Assembly (NCBI GenBank): GCA_946811695.1
Contig: OX328132.1
Location: 123,468,406 to 123,532,405 of the forward strand
DNA: 64,000 nucleotides
DNA from: Gonocerus acuteangulatus
Taxonomy: Eukaryota; Arthropoda; Insecta; Hemiptera; Coreidae
Direction of reading: 5' to 3'
Shown here: positions 33,729 to 44,455 of the stretch, piece after piece
How positions within the stretch are numbered: the first letter of the stretch is position 1
Layout of the letters: each line of letters opens with the position of its first letter
The notes under the pieces: generated by a model
The model's input: the letters and a program-made list of their open reading frames with translations, nothing else
Databases searched by the model: none
Told to the model about the DNA's origin: nothing
Position numbers and translations under genes: made by a program

Positions 33729-34007
33729 GGGACTGTATCCTCTTCCTGCGTTAGATCAAAATACGATAATATGAGGTTTTTTGTATTTCTTACATTGTGT
33801 AGTAGGTACCATGTGTAAACATAACTCTGGAAGCAAATTAATAATTGATCAGTTACTCATTACAAATTTAAAAGAGAACTATTCATGTTTTTATTTTATT
33901 TATGTAGGATATTTCAAGCAAATTGTTCTGGAAAGCAGTCTACACTACCCAAATTCTGAGGAAAGTGCTTAGTTATGCAGCTCCTGCGTGACGGCCTTTT
34001 TATCCTA

Positions 34008-34260
34008 GGAGGCATGGGGCCATTAAAGCAGTCTTCCCTTTTTTATACTACTTTATTCCGACATGTTTCGTGCGTCTTTTCTTTGCACCTCTTCAGGGGA
34101 ACTTCTACAACAAATATCATTTTTTTGAACATCCACAGAAACCTTTTTTCTATTATATTAAAACTATCAATGTTCCACAAAATGCATTAAAAAAATTATC
34201 ATGCTCCATTAAATATTACCCCTACCCTAAATATTGCAATAATTATAGCTAAATTACATA
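34008..34260 (-). repeat. Repeat with hammerhead-like motif (minus strand)
   Basis: On the minus strand, CCCTGAAGAGGTGC and GCACGAAACATGT (34061-34100) enclose a short loop. The same layout is seen at 41694 and 50769. The rest of the segment has no recognisable protein. Confidence 0.5.
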
Positions 34261-34339
34261 TTTTTTATAAAAGGTGTTGTGCCCTACATTGCAAGGAAGT
34301 CCTCTCGTTACCCAGTACTCCCTCTGGAGTCCGGCTTAA

Positions 34340-34344
<5 letters not shown>

Positions 34345-34393
<49 letters not shown>
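34345..34393. repeat. (AT)n(AC)n microsatellite
   Basis: About 24 AT units then a short CA run. Confidence 0.95.
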
Positions 34394-34404
<11 letters not shown>

Positions 34405-34449
34405 TTAAACAGACACCTATTTGTGTATAAATGTCTTATTGCGTTCTAC

Positions 34450-35690
34450 ATTTCTACAAAGGCGATCTGAATTTTTTGATGATATTTGCCAAAAAATATC
34501 AAGGTCGGTAACCAGCTATAGATTTTGTAAACAAAAGAGTCGATGTGTACAGAACATTTTCGGAACATCAAATATCTTAAAAGATTTCGAATAATAAACT
34601 AATCATTGATTCAAAGCTTTGGAAATGAAATTAAAAAATCGTATTAGAATATTTCGGTTGAAACCAATATAACCCGAAACTCTCAGTGAAATCTGGAATT
34701 CTTCACAATAGATCAACCACATAAATATCACTTTGTGTAATTAAATCGATATTTTATTAGTTAATTAACTTAAGTTTCTTTATTCGTCAATTGATCTTAA
34801 TGACATGGCTAAAATGATTAATCATGCCTTACAATAAATGCACAGCTATCATAATATTAATTGTGCAAATTATTTTTTGTTCGACAATTAAAACTCAAAA
34901 CAATATCACTTTATAATTTTTATTAATGAAGCCCATGAAGAATTGGATGAGTTTAATGTTTTAATTACTTCACGGCTAGTCATTATTACTTTAAAATGTC
35001 CATAAGGAAAAACTAAGTTTTAATAATGCAATAATAGAAAAAATTAATTAAAAGTCGCCGGGAACTGCGCCATCTTAGCGCTTTTCCCTGGTGTCATTTT
35101 AAAAGCTTTGAATAGACATGGTCTTGTTTGAATATTTTTAGAAAAATGAAACTTCTACTAAAATAATTTTTTTTTTTCCTGATTTGATCTTTATTGATAA
35201 TTACAATCTTTACAGTTATGTACAATAAGTGAATAAATGTCAAACTATACAAACAACACAGTGAATAAAATGAGGGGAGAAGGCAAACATTACTGCTACA
35301 CCCAGACCCAAACATTCCTGCCCTGTTCTGGGCTTTTCTTATTTTCTTATTTTAATTAAAACTTGGTCACTTTGTTGAACTATATACAATATTTACACTA
35401 TTTTGGAAGGCAGGCTAATTAACCAGTAGTAAATTGTCTCTTGCTAAATGGCGGCGAGGAGGATTATCAGGTATAACATTGGAAGAGAGGGATCTGCCAA
35501 GTAAGAGTATCTGCCAAGTAAGAGTATCTGCCAAGTAAGAGTAAGTAAAGAGGATTTGGGTGGGCTGGGAGTTTAGAGAAAAAGGTCAGAGATCATGATT
35601 TGGCCAAATCATGGACAAAAGGTATTTCAGTTTCTCTATGGATGGTTATGTTTGAAAAAGTATATATGCGTATATAAAAACTTGGGGGGG
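34450..35690. other. No gene seen; short 19 bp tandem repeat at 35490-35545
   Basis: AT-rich DNA. ATCTGCCAAGTAAGAGT repeats three times at 19 bp spacing. GGGAACTGCGCCATCTTAGC at about 35060 is another copy of the dispersed repeat end. Confidence 0.55.
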
Positions 35691-35694
35691 GGGT

Positions 35695-36035
35695 GGCGAG
35701 GCTAGCTCAGTGGTAGAGCTAAGAGCTCAGTGGACACATATGCTGGAGGACATGAGTTCAAATCCCGAGCAAGCAATAAAGATTTTTTGTTCTAGTGTCT
35801 TCGTTCATGGTTTGAATTCGGCCTCCCTAACCGTCCCTAGGCGAACCCAGCATTTGATTTATTAATGGGTACCTTGGTGCTAATGACTCCAGCAGTCGAA
35901 TCAGCAAAGGGGAAAATCAGGCGGCCGGAGCATATTACTGAACCACTCTATCTCCCTAGTGTGCCGTATGGTCATGAATCAGAAACCTCTACAGTATCTG
36001 CCCCTCGTGGCCTGCTACGGGGCTGATTTTTTTTT
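35695..36035 (+). mobile_element. SINE-B copy 2 (diverged)
   Basis: The head GGCGAGGCTAGCTCAGTGGT has the A box; the body contains CCGTCCCTAGGCGAACCCAG, GGGTACCTTGGTGCTAATGA and ATCAGGCGGCCGGAGCATAT; it ends CGGGGCTGATTTTT. The first 110 bp differ clearly from copies 1 and 3, so this is an older copy or a subfamily. Confidence 0.8.
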
Positions 36036-36149
36036 GTATTTAAATCTTGGACCACCGGTATTTTCGTGACCTATGGAGTCTGAAATGAAGATATTTCTTC
36101 TACAATTGTATTATTTTAGACACAATGTTTTCATAAAATATATATTCGG

Positions 36150-36510
36150 TAAGGGGGACGAGGTTAGCTCAGTGGTAGAGCACTCGACTAATGAAATGGA
36201 GGACCATGGTTCAAAACCCGAGCGCGCACTAAAGATTTTTTCTTCGAGTGCTGCCGTTCGAGGGTTGGATTTGGGGTCCCAGATCGTCCCTAGGCTCACC
36301 CAGTCTTTAATTAATTTAATTAATAATGGGTACCTTGGGTGCTAATGACTCTAGCAGTCGAAGCAGCCAAGGGGAAAATCAGGCGGCCGGAGCATAGTGT
36401 TGACCACACTATCTCCCTAGTGTGCCGTATGGTCAAGAATCAGATACCTCTACAGTATCTGCCCCTCTGGGCCCTTGAGGCCTGTTACGGGACTGATTTT
36501 TTTTTTTATA
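36150..36510 (+). mobile_element. SINE-B copy 3 (most complete)
   Basis: A box in GAGGTTAGCTCAGTGGTAGA, B box in GGTTCAAAACCCGAGCG, then the full body and the 3' end CGGGACTGATTTTTTTTT, about 350 bp. Almost identical to copy 1 at 26578-26919 on the other strand. The reading frames across it are SINE translations. Confidence 0.88.
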
Positions 36511-36769
36511 TATTCGGTAAGAACGTTATTTTTTCGGAGGAATATATACTTTATTTTTCTGATTATATCAACTACAGAGGAATTTCAGGACCAATTTTAC
36601 CATATAAAGTTAGTGGACGAACAGCGTAACATTTTTAAAATATGATACAAATCCGAACAGCTGCGTATGTCCTCGGATAGCCTAGACGGGGTGATCTGAG
36701 AAGTATTTAGGTGGATATACTGGCTATAATGGTCTAAAGGTAGACTTTAAAAGCTCTTCGTTATTTATT

Positions 36770-37490
36770 CAGCGTGTTGAGAGTGGATAGAATAGCATTA
36801 TCATAACGACATAGCCCATTTTTAACCCACGACAAGCACTTGCATTCGTTCTAAGCTCAAAATTCTGCGGAGGGTTTGGATTATATTTCATACGAACCTG
36901 GATAAAGCCTCTGAAATCACTTACCGATACTAATAGCAATATTCTTCGGTTGTTTAGGTTCAACATCATAAGGAACCAGTTCAATCCCCTACGTTAGGTC
37001 AGTCTTGAATCCCTATGTCCTGCGGAGGAACAACAAGTTCGCGTTCTTATGAACCTAGATAAAGTATCTAAAATCGCTTGCAATAACTATATTCTCTGGA
37101 GGATCAGGTTCAACTTCATAGGGAACCAGTTCAATCCTCTACATCAGGTCAGCCTGGAATCCCAAAGTCCTGCGGTGGATCAGGTTCGATTTCGTATGAG
37201 CCCAGAAAAGGCCTCTAAAATTGCTTGCTGAGACCAATAAAAATATTCTCCGTAGGTTTAGATTCAACTTCATAGGGAACCAGTTCAATCCTGAGTCTCA
37301 AATCCCAAAGTCCTGCGGAGGATCAGGTTTGTTTACGTAGGAGCCTAGATAATGCCTCTAAAATTGCTTGCTGAGACCAATAAAAATATTCTCCGGAGGT
37401 TTAGATTAAACTTCAGGATTGAACTGGTTCCCAATCCTGAGTCTCAAATCCTGCGGAGAATCAGGTTCGTTTTCGTAGGAGCCTAGTTAT
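36770..37490. repeat. Degenerate 138-150 bp tandem repeat, about 4.5 units
   Basis: CCTGCGGAGGATCAGGTT-like, GCCTCTAAAATTGCTTGC-like, AATATTCTCCGGAGGTTTAG-like and GGGAACCAGTTCAATCC-like blocks recur in order. CCTGCGG occurs at 37019, 37169, 37312 and 37450, with a weaker TCTGCGG near 36864. Confidence 0.85.
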
Positions 37491-38940
37491 TTCGAACGGA
37501 GTTCCCCAATTGGAGGATTCTATAGAAGGTGAGGACCTGTTTAATATGGACCAACATAAAATCCCTTATATCGTTTTTAGTAACCAATCACAATGTTCTG
37601 TAACACTTTAATCGCGAATAGGCGTTATATAACACTTTTATGCTATTATTTTATAATTATTACTATATTTCAAGTTATTCGCCCAAGACCAAAACAGTCA
37701 TATAATGTTCAGTATTAGTCAATAATGTTCGTCCAACTTGATCAATGTTTTAATTTTGCTGTCTATAATATACTCAACCTGTATCCACATGGGACACCTG
37801 TATCCCGAGGAACAGAGAAAAGGCGGTTAGCTGTACGGAAGCCAATAGCGCCTGAAGGATCGACATATAGGAAGGCTATAGGGAAAGGTAAAAATAAGAA
37901 ACATTATTCGTTCTCTGAGGAATCCGGCAGAAAATGTGGCGAAACGTCGGTTATCCCCACGACCACACGGTCATACCCAGAAGACTTTATTATAGTCTTC
38001 TACTCGCTTATTTCCAACCTTTCCTCACGTCATTCCGAAAAAAATTTGAAACGTCATACGCGCAAGGTATTAGAGTAAAGCCTTGTTGGACCTGAGAGAT
38101 CCTCACCTCCTAGAGGTAGAGTCGTTGGTTCACTTCGAAAGCAAATTCCAAGATACCCGAGTAATCATTGCCACGCATCGAAATTGGAATGCGTTAAGAT
38201 GACCTTGTAGAACATTTTGCAAAGTATTTCGGCAAGTTTTAAATAGATTCCAATTAAAATTTGCTAATATTTTTTTTTCAAAATATACTGCAAATTCTTT
38301 TTCACGCACCTGATTTATTATTGGATCTTTTCGTCATTATTATTACCCTTGAATCCTGAATCAGTTATCCTGCTGCGTTTTTCGAACACGACTGGGATAG
38401 AAATAAATTAGATACACGCAAGTGTGATGAATTGGAAGCCGATCGTTTTTTTCGACGGTTTTAAAATTGTCAAACACATTTTTAGTGGTGGAATGAAATG
38501 GGTTCATACAGTGTTGGGTATCCTCTCCGCAGCTGTTGGGCCTAAACACGAAGCTTATAAAAATAAATGTTTGAAGGGAGGCGTTAGGTGGGCGGCTGGG
38601 AGGAATACCAGAGCTTATGTAATGTTCCTTTCCCCGTGTTGTGCATCGATGACATAATCCGAGTGGCAGGAACCTTTCTCGGCCAGGACCGGGTAACCTT
38701 TTTCCAACAACCTGCTTACCACCACTCCATACTTCCCTACTAGTCGATCGCCAGGACGGTCGACGCGTTCCTACCATTTCCGGCAATTGGTTTATACCAT
38801 AGGTTCTCAAGTTGAATTCTAAGACTATCTAAAAAGGAGATTAAAACTTCAAAAAATAGGGGGGGGGTGTAAATAAAAATCTGCATGCGGTGGAATGTAT
38901 AGATAAATATATAAGATATATGCGGAATCTATATATATGT
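37490..38940. other. No gene recognised; one hammerhead-like motif at 37914-37950
   Basis: Frames at 37725-38078 (+) and 38361-38810 (-, 149 codons) are open but show no domain, splice support or repeat-family protein. CTGAGGAATCCGGC ... GGCGAAACGTCGG lies within the first. Confidence 0.4.
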
Positions 38941-39309
38941 GCCTGTTTGTTCCTTAATACGGGGAATGGCATAGGCTAAGCCAAAAATTTCTACCAGCTG
39001 TCTGTCTGTATGTTTGTTCCTTATACAAATACACACCGTTTGACCGATTTTCATCAAATTTGGCACACAGGTAGGTCTTAATACGGGGAGTGTCATGGGC
39101 TAGGTCAAAAACGTATACCAGCTGTCTGTCTGTATGTTTGTTCCTTATACACATTCACGCCTTTTGACCGATTCGAACTTAGTACACAGGTAGATATTCA
39201 TACAGGTTGAGTCATAAGCTAGGTCAAAATGGTCTATCAGCTGTCTGTCTGTACGTTTGTTTCTTTACAAATTCACACTGGTGTAGCATGGCACGACGGG
39301 GAACAGCTA
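38940..39309. mobile_element. Helitron-like tandem module, about 120 bp x 3, ending CTAG
   Basis: CAGCTGTCTGTCTGTA occurs at about 38996, 39119 and 39239, each followed by TTTGTTCCTTATACAAAT-like and GTTTGACCGATTTT-like blocks. The right end GACGGGGAACAGCTAG resembles the 3' end of insect Helitrons. This is known to be a common insect repeat layout; the mobile status here is inference. Confidence 0.5.
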
Positions 39310-39867
39310 GTATAAAATACTTTTTTATTTTTTATAATTTTTAAATAATATACGACTTCTTCTTCGTGGAATACTGACTTTGGGCTATTATTTATATTAA
39401 AAGTCATTGCGAAACATCGGAATGAAAGGAATCCGAGGAATAAAAAAATATATTATATTTTTAATTATATTATATATTTATAATTATAATAAATAAGTAA
39501 TTTACGTCTGGAGTAAAGCCCAGACATAATTATGACAGAGGTTTAAACAGGAATCGTGAAAATAAAATAATATTGTCCTTTTGCCAACAAAAGACTGAAT
39601 TGCTGAGATTTGGAGCCACTATTTATATTCATATATGTATATATACATACATAAACATGAACAGTTTTCGTCAATACTTCCGGAAACATCTGCAGGTCGA
39701 CATCATAAACATGTGATATTTTGCGAAACTTAATCCATAACTTACGCCAACCGTATATATATATATAAAACGATGAAAGAAGCTTGTATATAGGAAATCA
39801 TTTCGTGGGCCTGGGAAAATTTCGGGGGGGGGGAGGGCTGATATATATATATATAACAAAAAACTAA

Positions 39868-40390
39868 CAGGCTCAATATGACCCATATAAAAGACGTGTA
39901 GATAGAACGGCAGGAAAATGACAGCAAATAACCACGTGTTATCAATTCGGTAAGAACACAATTCCCAAGGGATTTCTCCGTATCACTTTCCACGAGGGGT
40001 CGTTACGTGGGCGAAACGTTCCCAGCTGTGAATTTCTCGAACGCATAACGTAACACTTTACGTATGGCAGACTATTATACATCCATATAATATCAAACAC
40101 GTCACTGATATTACACCCAGGAGCAAATAGAGTATGCTAAACCTAATCTAATTTTACATAAGAATGGGAAGCAGACAGGAAAATATCTCCTACGTACATC
40201 ATAACGTTTTCAATGAATATTTTTAGTTATTCAAGCATTAACGATTAAAAATATTTACTAACAATTTGTTGATAAAAATGAGGAAAACAAAGGAATTGAT
40301 AACACGTGGTTATTAACTGTCATTTTCCTGTAGTACCATCTACATGGTGCATTTTATTTGGGTTATACTGAGTACGTTAGTACCACTAAC
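39868..40390. repeat. Foldback repeat with arms of about 85 bp
   Basis: CAGGAAAATGACAGCAAATA, then ACCACGTGTTATCAATTC (39911-39957), pair with GAATTGATAACACGTGGT and TATTAACTGTCATTTTCCTG (40301-40333). The similarity continues outward (AATATGACCCATATAAAA against TTTTATTTGGGTTATACT). The spacer contains GGGCGAAACGTTCCC. Confidence 0.8.
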
Positions 40391-40400
40391 GTTTTTCAGA

Positions 40401-40404
<4 letters not shown>

Positions 40405-40446
<42 letters not shown>
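40405..40446. repeat. (AT)n microsatellite
   Basis: About 20 AT units next to the foldback's right arm. Confidence 0.95.
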
Positions 40447-40456
<10 letters not shown>

Positions 40457-40889
40457 CATACATACATATTTAACATATATTTATTGGATATGTTGGGAAA
40501 TTCTAATCGACGATTGGCTAAGTCAATGATGACGTTTTACAAAATACCACCCGTTAGTGGTGTCGACCCGATGGTATATCCAGAAGTAGTAAAGAAAAAT
40601 GTTTCATAACTAATAGATCACGATAAAAGTGGTCTTTCAAATATATATATAATTTTTTTTCTGGACTGCTGTATTGTTTTTACGTGGTCAGAGGTACAAC
40701 ACACCACTGTACGATTATTTTTTTAAAAATTAATAAAAAATATTAAATGTAAAGCTAGAACCTTGAAAAAAATAAAATATGATAACCAATAGCTAATTAC
40801 AATGAAATAAAAAAAAAAAACGAATTTAGCCTTAATATTCAAGCTAAAAAAAATCAATTTTGCAAAGTGGTCAAAGGTACAACACCTTC

Positions 40890-40893
<4 letters not shown>

Positions 40894-40952
<59 letters not shown>
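40894..40952. repeat. (AT)n microsatellite
   Basis: About 29 AT units flanked on the right by ACACGGAAGTATGGAAG. Confidence 0.95.
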
Positions 40953-40953
<1 letters not shown>

Positions 40954-40954
40954 C

Positions 40955-41275
40955 ACGGAAGTATGGAAGTTTAGCCACAATGTCTTCAACATCAATATCA
41001 TACAAATTTTCATCTTCTCTCGTAAACTTGTCACTTAAAGTTTGTTTTTTCAAATATTGGATCTTAAACATTGGACATTTAATACCACAGATCTCTGCGA
41101 CTAAATATGTACGTCTGCGACTGGTGATTCTACGTCGAAAAATAGTCGACACGTGTCCGAGCGTTCCCTCCAATGCCTTAGGAGCCGAGAAATAAAATAA
41201 AATAGGTTGAAAGTGCTTTATTTTTTATATCGAGTTTAGAAAATGATATCGACATGATTCTTTCACCAATTCATT
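40955..41275 (-). repeat. Continuous copy of the repeat split at 941-2380; minus-strand coding remnant
   Basis: On the minus strand the frame reads EGTLGHVSTIFRRRITSRRR, then TYLVAEICGIKCPMFKIQYL and VEDIVAKLP before entering the AT tract. The composition looks protein-like and may be a relic of a transposon-encoded or cellular gene, but I do not recognise the family. The stretch 41120-41270 matches 941-1030 plus 2331-2380 without the intervening transposon. Confidence 0.45.
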
Positions 41276-41639
41276 CGTTTTATAGAGTAGATTAAAAGAA
41301 AAATATAATCGTTAAACAATAATTTATATTTCGTCAAATATATTCAAAAATATGCTTACGTTTTCAGGTAAACTAGTATTATACATTTTTTTACACCAAA
41401 AATAATAGCAGATTTAAAATCGGCAGCCCAAGAAACCTTAATATAGTGAATATCATCAACGTCAATTCCAGAACACGTAGAAACACCCCGATTGGACGGG
41501 AATGTGTCACATTAAGGCCTTTATCGTCCCTCCATTTAGAATCACCAAAAAAAATTGGTCCAAATCGGTGACCCCATCGCTGTATACTCCCCTTGTAAGA
41601 AAGAAGCAATGATAAATATAACTCAATTATGACGTGGCC

Positions 41640-41790
41640 CGGATACTAGAAAGTTTGCGTACTTTCCTATAGGCTGTACTTATTTTTATGCTCCTGAAGA
41701 GGCACCTATGTATGCGAAACATGTAGTGCCGTTTTAATATATTCACGTTTATTTTTTAAGGACCTTCCGCCTACACGTGAAAATATACCA
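41640..41790 (+). repeat. Repeat with hammerhead-like motif (plus strand)
   Basis: CTGAAGAGGCA (41694-41704) and TGCGAAACATGT (41713-41724) with ACCTTCCGCC nearby, the same blocks as in the 50644-50858 foldback. Confidence 0.55.
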
Positions 41791-41864
41791 CGGGTTTGTT
41801 ATCAATCATGACATTTTGAAATCAGTACATGCAAGTAGTATGTCCTTTAAAAGCTAGTGTCGAC

Positions 41865-42109
41865 CATGGGCGTATATAGGAACAAATTTCGGGGGGGGAT
41901 GCTTAGACCATTTCCGGGGTATGAAATACTAACAATTTAGAACTTGGAATAGTTTTAGCTAACTAAAACGCTATTACACCGAAAATAAAATATTTTTTAT
42001 GAACTAAGTGATCTTATTTAATTTATTTTTAAGGTTTTTATACATTTTTACCGATCAAATCAAAATTTCGGGGAGGGGCCTCAGCCCCTCACTTATATAC
42101 GCTCATGGC
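41865..42109. mobile_element. MITE family M6 copy 2, with 6 bp target duplication GTCGAC
   Basis: It starts CATGGGCGTATATAGGAAC and ends TATATACGCTCATGGC, with GTCGAC at 41859-41864 and 42110-42115. The interior (GAACTTGGAATAGTTTTAGC, GAACTAAGTGATCTTATTTA) matches the copy at 28735-29014. It is 245 bp, non-coding. Confidence 0.88.
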
Positions 42110-42236
42110 GTCGACACTCAAATACCGATTAAAAAATTGATGAATTCGTAATTTATTAAAGTGATAATGATGTCAAAATTCCACTTAGATTTTCATTAAA
42201 ATAATTACTATTAAATGTATGTAAATAACATATGTG

Positions 42237-43044
42237 GGGTCTGATTGCGAAGACCACATCCAGTTACTTTGACGTATCTGTCGTGATTTTTAACAGTGAT
42301 TTTGGTACTTACTGATTAGCTTACAGGTTCTTTCCAGGTTATGTATTACTTCTTTACAGGTTATCTAAGGTTAGAAACCATATTATATAAATATAGTAAT
42401 GAAAAGTATTTAAAATCTCTGCTATTACTACTAAAAATAACTTTTTTTGACTACAATATTTATAATATATGGTTTCTAGCTAACCGTTAGATAACTTGTG
42501 CATAGCCTCCAAGCCCCCCCCCCCCCCCTTTAACCGCCACTGACTATATTTATAAAATATGATTTCTAACTATCCGACAGATAACTTGTTTTTGTAAGTA
42601 ATACTTTTAGGCTTGTAAAGCATAAATTAAAATAAACAGCAAGCAATATTTATTAATAAAAAGGTTAATATTATAAAAATCAATGGTAATTGTGAAGTTT
42701 AGGGGCCTCCTCACCGTGTTTTTTGTGCCCGGTGGTTTGATAAAATATTTATATTTTACTTTTATTTCGCATTATGGGTATACGTGCTATGCGTTTCCGC
42801 TCAAGAAGGTATCATCAAATCTCTCGTCAATCCAACTCGGTAAAATTAATAGAATTCTATTAATTTTGGCGAGTTGGATTGGCTACAGTGTTCAAGGACA
42901 CTTTACTACCAGCAACAACCAATAGAATTGCACATAGGAATAGCCAATAGAAAAGCTAATAAGTTATGCGCGTGCGCTGAATCACAGTTATAATCACTAC
43001 AGATACTTCACAAGTAACTGGATGTGGTCTTCGCAAACAGACCC
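42237..43044. mobile_element. MITE family M8 copy 1, about 0.8 kb
   Basis: Left terminus GGGTCTGATTGCGAAGACCA and right terminus, reversed, GGGTCTGTTTGCGAAGACCA, continuing inward as CATCCAGTTACTT. Flanks CATATGTG (42229-42236) and AATAAGTG (43045-43052) match at 6 of 8 bases, as expected for a decayed 8 bp duplication. The centre has the palindrome TAATAGAATTCTATTA inside a longer CCAACTCG...CGAGTTGG hairpin (about 42828-42880). No intact transposase. The frame at 42683-42925 crosses this palindrome and is not a gene. Confidence 0.85.
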
Positions 43045-43559
43045 AATAAGTGAACTCATTACGTTAGTATTACTCTGATAAAACGTGTTTTAGGGAATCG
43101 AATAAACTAGGTTTTATTGAGATGACATCGTCGACGGTTCGGATTGCTGGCCCTCATCAACGAAAGTAACTATCAAACGGAAATGGTTAGGGAGGTGAAA
43201 TGAATCTCCGCGTTGAGTCACTGGCTAAGAATGGTGGCCCTGTGAGTCACTCAAACCTGGCGAAGAATAAAAACAGGAAGCAGATATATTTTCTTTCCTT
43301 TAAGAAGAGATGGCGTAACATCGGTAGCATACTAATTATGCTAGTTTATTTATTATCTAGGGTAGATATCATCGGGGCTCGGTCTTGTGTTTTTCGTTAA
43401 TCATGAAATTTTCTAGTTGGCACTTTCGTATGTCGTCATCGGGCTTGGTGACATAAGCGGGTTTCCTCTCTATGGGTTGGGTTGGGAGTTTAAAGGGCAG
43501 AAAACTGGTTGGTCACCACCGCCCTAAGAGAAAATTTAACCCTAAAATGTTTTTGAATT

Positions 43560-44248
43560 TTTCCCTATAAAATTTCTAGTCAAAAAATGAGTGCCATATA
43601 CATCACGTAAAGATAAATCAACGAAAATTTGGAAAACACAAAATGTGACAATCTCTCAAATGAAAAAAAGTTTCCAACCACTTCTTTCAGTTACCTTTGC
43701 TTCTGGACTTGACAGTGGATTCCCAAAGTTTGGCCAATAAAAAATGAATAATTTATAATTTCTTCACACAAGGTATTTGAAAGTAACTAAACTGTATTCC
43801 ACATTTATTTTGGCAAAGGGGAGCCAATCGTGCAATTTATCCCTCAATAAACTTCCACTTCATTTGCATAGATTTAATGCTTACTAAATTTTTAAGCTTT
43901 CCTGTAAGTATTGAATCTGTGGTCCGTTTGAGGAAAAAAATCGCAAGAAACCTCTGATTTTTCGAGAAAAGCAGAAGCGTGTTATTGGACGTCCAGAAAG
44001 TATTTTTTGTAAATAGATTTTGTGAATTAAATCACTGGGTTTTTTTCAAAGGAAATTTTGTCTATTTTATGATGACATAATTAGAATGTAATTATCTTGA
44101 ACAGTTTTTGAGCAATGCTTTCTTATTCAATAAAAAACATGACTACGTTAAGCACAGAAAATTCGGACCATACTTCAAATGAACTTTTTTGTTGGAAATG
44201 AGGTCCAGAATCACCTATTAGAGTTTGGCTACTTAGACCTGAATCACC

Positions 44249-44252
<4 letters not shown>
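43560..44252. mobile_element. Mariner-type non-coding repeat, copy A
   Basis: It matches 49600-50295 over about 690 bp in the same orientation (GGTATTTGAAAGTAAC, TTATTGGACGTCCAGAAAGT, AACATGACTACGTTAA, AGTTTGGCTACTTAGACCTG). The right end reads, reversed, ACATGGTGATTCAGGTCTAA, like the TACAGGGTGATTC-type ends of insect Tc1/mariner elements, and it runs into an (AT)n tract. No transposase is left in this copy; a protein trace occurs in copy B. Confidence 0.7.

Positions 44253-44329
<77 letters not shown>
44252..44329. repeat. (AT)n microsatellite
   Basis: About 38 AT units starting exactly at the terminus of the preceding element. Confidence 0.95.
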
Positions 44330-44334
<5 letters not shown>

Positions 44335-44455
44335 TAATAATTGATTTTAACGGAGGTTATTTTCGGTTTCTACTAGGTAGGACCGATAAAGATTTAAAGA
44401 AATGTTTCGTCATGAGTGGAACGTCAATAGCTATGGAGGAAAGAGCTAACAGGTT

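Noticed and set aside
38361..38810. 149-codon minus-strand frame
   Set aside because: No domain, no protein-like conserved block, and frames open on the other strand as well. Considered chance in a less AT-rich patch.
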